Source: Devosia sp. FKR38 (GTDB lineage: Bacteria > Pseudomonadota > Alphaproteobacteria > Rhizobiales > Devosiaceae). From it: DNA of 64,000 bases. Where the stretch lies: positions 962,821-1,026,820 of the forward strand of contig NZ_STGC01000002.1 in assembly GCF_005222805.1 (NCBI RefSeq), given 5' to 3'. The translations under genes were made by a program, and so were the position numbers. Numbering within the stretch: the first letter of the stretch is position 1; every line of letters begins with the position of its first letter. Below the pieces are notes generated by a model. It saw only the letters and a program-made list of their open reading frames with translations. It had not been told where the DNA came from and ran no database searches. Shown here piece after piece: positions 59,101 to 64,000 of the stretch.

Positions 59101-60762
59101 TCAGATGTCGATGGTCAGCCGATTGCGGCCGCCGCTCTTGGAGCGGTAGAGCGCGCCGTCGGCATGGCCGATGGCGGCATTGACTGTCTCATTGGGGGCG
59201 ACCCGGGCCAGGCCCACGCTGATGGTGACATGCAGGCCATAGGGCCAGCGCGCGCCACTGACCTTGGTGACCAGGCCTCGGCAGGTCTCGATGGCGCGTT
59301 CGGCCGTGCCGGTCATGGCGATGAGGAATTCCTCGCCGCCCAGTCGCGCCACCAGATCGCCGGGGCCGGCCTGGTCGGCGAGCAGATGCGCCAGGGCCTG
59401 CAGCACCTCGTCGCCCGCGGTATGGCCGAGGCGGTCGTTGATGGATTTGAAATGGTCGGCATCGGCGATGGCGACGAACACCGCCTGGTCGGGGGGACAG
59501 GCGACGATGCGTTCGGCCAGGGCGCCCAGGGCATAGCGGCGGTTCTTGAGCCCGGTCAGGTCATCCTCATGCGCCTTGCGGTCGAGATCGGAGGTGCGCA
59601 GCAGCAGTTCCTGCCGCTCGGTCTCCAGTTCGGCCAGCTGCATCTGATGCAGGCGGATTTCAAGATTGGCGCGCTCGGCCTCGATCAGCGCTGCGCCGAG
59701 CTCGGTCATGGTGGTCACCAGGCGGCTGCGCGTCTCGGCGACGGTGCTGCGGGTGCTGCTTTCGAGGTGATGGAAGGCCTTGAAATGCACCAGCGCCGCG
59801 TCGGCCTGGCCGGCACGTTGGTAGATGTCGGACAGCAGGCGGTGGCATTGCAGCAGCATGCGCGCCTCATTGCTGGCCATCAGGTCCGGGATCAGGCTCT
59901 CCAGGCGCGCGGCGGCTGCGGGGAGGTCATTGGCCAGCATGGCGATGCGCGCCAGGTTGAAGGCCGCGTCGAGCTCGAGCGAGCGATAGCCCTTCTGTGC
60001 GGCAATGGCGTGGGAGCGGGTATTGGCGCGCAGGGCCCCCTGCTCGTCGCCGGAATAGGCCAGCAGCATGGCCTGGTTGCCCAGGCCGATGGCTTCGCGG
60101 AACGGGTGCCCGGCGGCGCGGGCCAGTTCGATGGCGTCGAGCACATAGTTCAGCCCGAAGGCGACGGCATCGGCGACCAGCGCCGCGTCGCCATCGATAT
60201 GGGCCTGGGCGGCCAGATTGGCGGCATTGTCGGCCAGATTGTTGAGGATGCAGAATTTGGCTTCGCTGCCGAGGCCCGCCGACAGCGGCAGGGCGCGGCG
60301 CAGAAAATCGCGGGCCTCGCCAAATTTGCCGAGGTGGGATTTGGCATTGCCGATGCGGTTGTAGCTCCAGAACAGCAGGTCCGGGTCACGCAGCCGCTGG
60401 GCAATGTCGAGACTGGTGGACAGCGCCTGCAGGGCCTCCTCGGCCAGGCCGAGTTCGAGATAGCCCATGGCCTGGATGGTCAGGCTGCGGGCGCGGTGGG
60501 CCTCCTGGCCCAGGCCGGTTTCGATCTCGGCGGCCTGGCCGGCGGCGGTGACGGCAGGCTCATTGTCGCCGGTGCGCAGCAGCTGATTGGCCAAAAGGCG
60601 CAGCATCTCGGCCTGCATGGCCGGCTTGCCCTGGCGCTCAGCCAGATCGGCGGCCTGGCGGGCCAGCGCCGCGCCTTCGGTGTAATTGCCGCGCAGGCGC
60701 GCCGCCTCACTCGCCGCAGCGAGATCTTCCAGCCCATCCAGATTGCGATCGAGGCCAAGCAT
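59101..60762 (-). CDS. TPR-containing cytoplasmic diguanylate cyclase
   Basis: A 553-residue protein: about seven TPR-like helical repeats (residues 10-330, e.g. GYLELGLAEEALQALSTSL), a coiled-coil linker (ALIEAERANLEIRLHQMQLA), then a GGDEF domain from about 395 with DDLTGLKNRRYAL, DADHFKSINDRLGH and an intact GGEEF. No RxxD inhibitory site is present (GPGDLVARL precedes the signature), unlike the cyclase at 529. No membrane segment, so input is probably through protein partners bound by the TPRs. Confidence 0.92.
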   Translation of the reverse strand: MLGLDRNLDGLEDLAAASEAARLRGNYTEGAALARQAADLAERQGKPAMQAEMLRLLANQLLRTGDNEPAVTAAGQAAEIETGLGQEAHRARSLTIQAMGYLELGLAEEALQALSTSLDIAQRLRDPDLLFWSYNRIGNAKSHLGKFGEARDFLRRALPLSAGLGSEAKFCILNNLADNAANLAAQAHIDGDAALVADAVAFGLNYVLDAIELARAAGHPFREAIGLGNQAMLLAYSGDEQGALRANTRSHAIAAQKGYRSLELDAAFNLARIAMLANDLPAAAARLESLIPDLMASNEARMLLQCHRLLSDIYQRAGQADAALVHFKAFHHLESSTRSTVAETRSRLVTTMTELGAALIEAERANLEIRLHQMQLAELETERQELLLRTSDLDRKAHEDDLTGLKNRRYALGALAERIVACPPDQAVFVAIADADHFKSINDRLGHTAGDEVLQALAHLLADQAGPGDLVARLGGEEFLIAMTGTAERAIETCRGLVTKVSGARWPYGLHVTISVGLARVAPNETVNAAIGHADGALYRSKSGGRNRLTIDI

Positions 60763-60912
60763 GCGTGGACAATATCCTTCGCCGACACTGTGGCGATGGG
60801 CTCTTAAGCTAGTCCTAGCAGATAGTATGAATTTTCAGAAAATCGGAGCGATTGGCCTGATTGCATCTATCCCGGCACCCGTCTGGGCCGGGATAGACTT
60901 GGTCGGGTGGGG

Positions 60913-61356
60913 CTAATTATTGATGCGGGTGACGCCCCAATAGCTGTCGGAGCAGGCGTCATCAGTGCAGATCAGCGCCATCCACAGGGCCCCATTGGCC
61001 AGGCCCACGCCATCGCTGTTGATGATGAGATCAGCATAGGTCTGGTTGGAGAGGGCTTCCACCGTTTCGGGGGTGAGAAGGCTCTGGGCGTTGTCCACCA
61101 GGTCCTGGCCGCTGAGCACATCATAGACCTCGCCATTGGCCTCAACGGTCAGCGGATAGACGGCCAGATCGGCCAGCGTGCTGGCGTCGCCGGAATAGAA
61201 GGACTCGCGCAGCGCCTCGAAGGCCGCGGCAAAGGCCTCGGACTGGCCATGCATGGTCTCGATCTGGATCAGCACGTCCTCGTCACTCTGGGCATAGGCC
61301 GGAATGGCGAAGCTGGCGAAGGCAAGGGCAAACAGGGCAAGGGCGATGCGGCGCAT
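60913..61356 (-). CDS. Small secreted protein of unknown function
   Basis: A 147-residue protein with a clear signal peptide (ALFALAFASFAIPAYA|QS). The mature part is acidic; DVLSGQDLVDNAQSLL and the terminal CTDDACSDSYWGVTRINN include a probable disulfide pair. It recalls small SnoaL/NTF2-like or DUF proteins but I cannot name a family. Monocistronic between the GGDEF gene and ubiG. A 10-bp hairpin (CTATCCCGGC and complement, about 60868-60897) lies just past its stop. Confidence 0.7.
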   Translation of the reverse strand: MRRIALALFALAFASFAIPAYAQSDEDVLIQIETMHGQSEAFAAAFEALRESFYSGDASTLADLAVYPLTVEANGEVYDVLSGQDLVDNAQSLLTPETVEALSNQTYADLIINSDGVGLANGALWMALICTDDACSDSYWGVTRINN

Positions 61357-61440
61357 GACAAACTCCGAAGGGGTATTTAATTATAGCCGAGTGTCCGCAA
61401 AGCCAAGAGGGGGCATGCGCCCCCCGCGCCTCCCCCGGGG

Positions 61441-62181
61441 TCAGGCGGCCGGGCGGGCCGCCAGCACCATGTAATTGATGCCCATATCGGGCGAGAGGCG
61501 CCATTCATCGGCCAGGGGGTGGAAGACCACGCCGCTCTCGGCGGTGACGGTGAGCCCGTTGCGGGTGATCAGCGCCTTGATCTCCTCGGGGGTCAAAAAC
61601 TTGTTCCAGTCATGCGTGCCCACCGGCAGCCAGCGCAGCACGCGCTCGGCGGCAAAGACGGCGAGAGCCCGGGCGCGCAGCGTGCGGTTGATGGTGGCCG
61701 TCAGCATCAGCCCGCCGGGAGCGACCAGATCGGCACAGCTCTTCATATAGAGCGGGACATTGTCGACATGCTCGACCACTTCCATGTTGAGCACCACGTC
61801 AAAGCGGCGCCCGGCGGCGGCCAGCGCCTCGCTGGTGGTGGCCTGATAATCGATGGCGAGGCCCGACTGCTGGGCATGGAGGCGGGCGATGGCGATATTG
61901 CGCTCGGCCGCGTCAATGCCGGTGACGCTGGCGCCCAGCCGGGTCAGCGGCTCGCACAGCAGGCCGCCACCGCAGCCGACATCGAGAATGCTCAGCCCCT
62001 CGAAGGGCCGCATGGCGCTGCCGTCGCGGCCGAAATGGCTGAGCAGGCTCTCGCGGATATAGGAGAGGCGCACCGGATTGAACTTGTGCAGCGGCTTGAA
62101 CTTGCCCTTGGGGTCCCACCATTGCTCGGCCATGGCGGTGAACTTGGCGACCTCGGCGTCATTGATAGTGGTGTCGGTCAT
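61441..62181 (-). CDS. ubiG: Bifunctional ubiquinone O-methyltransferase UbiG
   Basis: A 246-residue SAM methyltransferase performing both O-methylations in ubiquinone synthesis. FTAMAEQWWDPKGKFKPLH and LNPVR-like KFNPVRLSYI are UbiG-specific; motif I is LDVGCGGGLLCEPL; NMEVVEHVDN and LTATINRT follow. ATG 62181. In many relatives ubiG is beside lysC; here the upstream side is a long noncoding stretch instead. Confidence 0.95.
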   Translation of the reverse strand: MTDTTINDAEVAKFTAMAEQWWDPKGKFKPLHKFNPVRLSYIRESLLSHFGRDGSAMRPFEGLSILDVGCGGGLLCEPLTRLGASVTGIDAAERNIAIARLHAQQSGLAIDYQATTSEALAAAGRRFDVVLNMEVVEHVDNVPLYMKSCADLVAPGGLMLTATINRTLRARALAVFAAERVLRWLPVGTHDWNKFLTPEEIKALITRNGLTVTAESGVVFHPLADEWRLSPDMGINYMVLAARPAA

Positions 62182-62756
62182 GGGGCAGGCTCCAGTGTTG
62201 CGCCATATGAGCCCGCAGGTGGGATGGAGGCAAGCGCAGCGGCGTCGCAGGCGGTAGCACCCATAGCGCCGGCGACGCTGTGCGTCGCGGCGGTGAACGG
62301 TGCAAAGCGGCTTTCGCCCCGACGGCTTGCGCCGCCTGATTGAAGTTTTGAAGAGGCGAAAGCCGCTTCACACGAGCTGGTGGTCCTGCGCACGCATCGA
62401 GCGGCCGCCCTTTCGGGTTGGACCTGCCGGCGTGGGGCGGGGCAATGCCCCTCTCTCCCCAACGCCCGCGTCCGGCCGGTGGTCAGCATACACGCATCGG
62501 CCTGGGCGACCCCATGCAGCCAGCCTCCCTGCCCGATGCTTCGTCGGCACCGCGTGAACGGCAGGGATGAGGCGAGTGTGGCATGGATTCTTGGGGGCGG
62601 GGATAAGCTGGGTTGGGGGGGGCATGCCCGGTTGAGTGCCATGCCCACCCCAACACTATGCCATCCCGCTCGAGGTCGGGATCCATATGAACCTGGGAAC
62701 GAACGTACCCATTTGCGCCGATTGCGACGTTAAGACTGGCGAGTTCGGGGCGATCA
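62182..62756. other. 575-bp region without a supportable gene, with inverted repeats
   Basis: No frame here has a convincing start, composition or family. Two structured parts are visible: AAGCGGCTTTCGCC (62305-62318) with its exact complement at 62355-62368, and a short palindrome ATCCCG-CTCGAGGT-CGGGAT near 62664-62683 resembling common intergenic elements. The rest is GC-rich without recognisable signals apart from the ubiG upstream region. Composition changes sharply at about 62750, where the repeat-protein gene ends. Confidence 0.6.
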
Positions 62757-64000
62757 TCAATCACCCGCAGCTTGCGGCGGCGCAAGAAAACCGTTCGAGA
62801 TCAGGGCTACGTATTGTTCTGGCGAATTTGCCTGCCGGATCAAATCGTAGCCATGACGAATGGCCGCTTTATCTGCAACTGGATCGAGAATATTCAGAAC
62901 AAATGCATCGCGTAACAGTGTTTCCCAGCTAACTCGCGGCATCCTGATTTCATTCCAGAATACAGATCCATGCCTCAGGCCGTTGGCATAAAGATAAACT
63001 ATTTTTTCCCAATTTTGATCACGTGGATACATTGGGTGAGAGAAATTCGCGAACAAATTGGAACAAGCATTCCGCTCATAGGCGGAGATGTGGCTCTTCT
63101 TGAATAGGTTGCCTAGAACCTGTTCTGCGCACAGCGTAACAATTCTAGAAAAATTAGGAAACTCTGAATGAATATAAAAAGACTTTGTGCTTCGGCTAAG
63201 CCTAAAAATCGCATCTTCGTTGTTAGAATATGTTCCTGCCCAAGCCAAAATACGTTCGATACTTTTGTATGAAAGGTCGTCAGCCTTCGAAAGCTCTTTT
63301 GTTACATAGACAGCATCTTCGGCGCTCCAGTACTTCTCTAGCCAAGCTTCGCACGCCGTCTTGATAGGCTCTAGGTGTTGTCCGGCGGAAAGCCAGGCAC
63401 GGAAAACGAAATCCGCTTCTTTGCGCAAGGAATTGATGTTCACCCATTCAAGCAGCTTTTCGCGGACCACCTCTGCCTCGCCCTTGGCGTCCAGCCAGGC
63501 TTTGTACACGAACTGTGCCTCCGGTGTTGTGCCATGCTCGTCCACCCAGACGAGAAGCTTTTCGCGGACTGCTTCGACCTCGCCCTTGGCGTCCAGCCAG
63601 GCTTGGTACACGAACGGTGCCTCCGGTGTTGTGCCATGCTCGTTCACCCAGAGGAGCAGCTTGTCGCGGACTGCCACGACCTCGCCCTTGGCGTACAGCC
63701 AGGCTTGGTAGACGTGCGATGCCTCCGGTGTTGTGCCATGCTCGTCCACCCAGAGGAGCAGCTTTTCGCGGACTGCCACGACGTCGCCTTTGGCGTACAG
63801 CCAGGCTTTGTACACGAACTGTGCCTCCAGTGCTGTGCCGTGCTCCTCCACCCAAAGGATCAGCTTTTCGCGGACCGCCTCTGCCTCGCCCTTGGCGTCC
63901 AGCCAGGCTTTGTAGACGTGTGATGTCTGTGGTGTTGTGCCATGCTCGTCCACCCAGAGGAGCAGCCTTTCGCGGACTGCCTCGACCTCGCCCTTGGCGT
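62757..64000 (-). CDS. Repeat protein with 34-residue helical repeats, 5' end off the window
   Basis: The frame is open to the right window edge, so the N-terminus is missing; at least 410 residues are visible. The first part is five near-identical 34-residue repeats plus a partial one, with consensus EHGTTPEAxFVYxAWLxAKG followed by ExxAVREKLLxWV, predicted helical pairs. Two degenerate copies follow (NINSLRKEADFVFRAWL, EKYWSAEDAVYVTKEL), then a non-repetitive tail of about 160 residues in lower-GC, A/T-rich codons. Such superhelical arrays often form sensor parts of large STAND-type or effector-fusion proteins, which is an inference since the N-terminal domains cannot be seen. An internal ATG at 63953 lies inside a repeat and is not the real start. 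Confidence 0.75.
   Translation of the reverse strand, partial: AKGEVEAVRERLLLWVDEHGTTPQTSHVYKAWLDAKGEAEAVREKLILWVEEHGTALEAQFVYKAWLYAKGDVVAVREKLLLWVDEHGTTPEASHVYQAWLYAKGEVVAVRDKLLLWVNEHGTTPEAPFVYQAWLDAKGEVEAVREKLLVWVDEHGTTPEAQFVYKAWLDAKGEAEVVREKLLEWVNINSLRKEADFVFRAWLSAGQHLEPIKTACEAWLEKYWSAEDAVYVTKELSKADDLSYKSIERILAWAGTYSNNEDAIFRLSRSTKSFYIHSEFPNFSRIVTLCAEQVLGNLFKKSHISAYERNACSNLFANFSHPMYPRDQNWEKIVYLYANGLRHGSVFWNEIRMPRVSWETLLRDAFVLNILDPVADKAAIRHGYDLIRQANSPEQYVALISNGFLAPPQAAGD
63430..64000. repeat. Tandem 102-bp coding repeats
   Basis: Copies recur every 102 bp: for example CCCTTGGCGT begins at 63481, 63583 and 63685. Units are highly similar at DNA level, indicating recent duplication or gene conversion. 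The array continues past the window edge. Confidence 0.9.

Noticed and set aside
59164..60807. 547-codon plus-strand open frame
   Set aside because: Antisense to the TPR-GGDEF gene; low-complexity Gly/Ala/His composition typical of shadows.
62300..62733. Several 85-156 codon frames
   Set aside because: No start signals, family similarity or composition bias; the region is treated as noncoding.
63430..64000. CRISPR or satellite array
   Set aside because: The 102-bp periodicity is in frame and encodes a consistent 34-residue helical repeat.

Overview
The window is high-GC, gene-dense bacterial chromosome. The gene set points to an alphaproteobacterium of the order Hyphomicrobiales, and Devosiaceae is plausible: an Omp25/Omp31-like barrel, a HIG1-type twin-membrane protein beside a PduO-type adenosyltransferase, the J-protein/cobS/cobT block of aerobic B12 synthesis, CarD, the aroK-aroB pair, and the methyltransferase/comF/grxC/nitrilase/DUF1178 block. 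TTG and GTG starts are frequent. The genus is inference; no rRNA gene is present.

Layout. 0-9.3 kb: end of a possible motility locus, a membrane diguanylate cyclase, cobalamin adenosyltransferase plus HIG1 protein, a divergent LysR/reductase pair, GluQRS, a DNA glycosylase, an esterase, an HNH nuclease, a parDE toxin-antitoxin pair with a visible promoter/operator, dsbB and an outer-membrane barrel. 9.46-11.95 kb: a small genomic island inserted at the 3' end of tRNA-Leu(CAA). It is bounded by a 23-bp direct repeat, lacks an integrase, and carries an AAA/STAND-like ATPase and a membrane protein with a phage-tail-like C-terminal domain, separated by a remnant of a tRNA-Pro(CGG) gene with its terminator. 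12-26 kb: azlCD, a MATE exporter, secA, a parvulin isomerase, argJ-GNAT-mutT, an orphan Flp pilin, an M48 peptidase/nuclease operon, a D,D-carboxypeptidase, tusA and a CAP lipoprotein. 26-30 kb: ROK regulator and ThuA protein, then an SDR preceded by an FNR/FixK-like box, a host-attachment-family protein, a frameshifted cytochrome c and tRNA-Arg(CCT). 30-38 kb: an Rrf2/MFS divergent pair, a GH3 glucosidase, an HxlR/AAC(3) operon and an L,D-transpeptidase next to a tandem hairpin repeat. 38-48 kb: accA, xerD, aroK-aroB, bolA, J-protein/cobS/cobT, an esterase-like protein and carD with a long structured leader. 48-62 kb: cupin, P-loop kinase, methyltransferase, comF, grxC, nitrilase, DUF1178, aldo-keto reductase, an ABC transporter of MacAB/Lol type, ilvD, a TPR-GGDEF protein, a secreted protein and ubiG. 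62.8-64 kb: the 3' part of a gene made of 102-bp (34-residue) repeats, cut by the window edge.

Most of the window is core metabolism and envelope biology. The places that depart from it are the tRNA-Leu mini-island, whose two genes are a candidate uncharacterised defence or superinfection-exclusion module, and the repeat protein at the right edge, which could be the sensor end of a larger conflict-type protein. Both are hypotheses drawn from architecture and context, not demonstrated functions.
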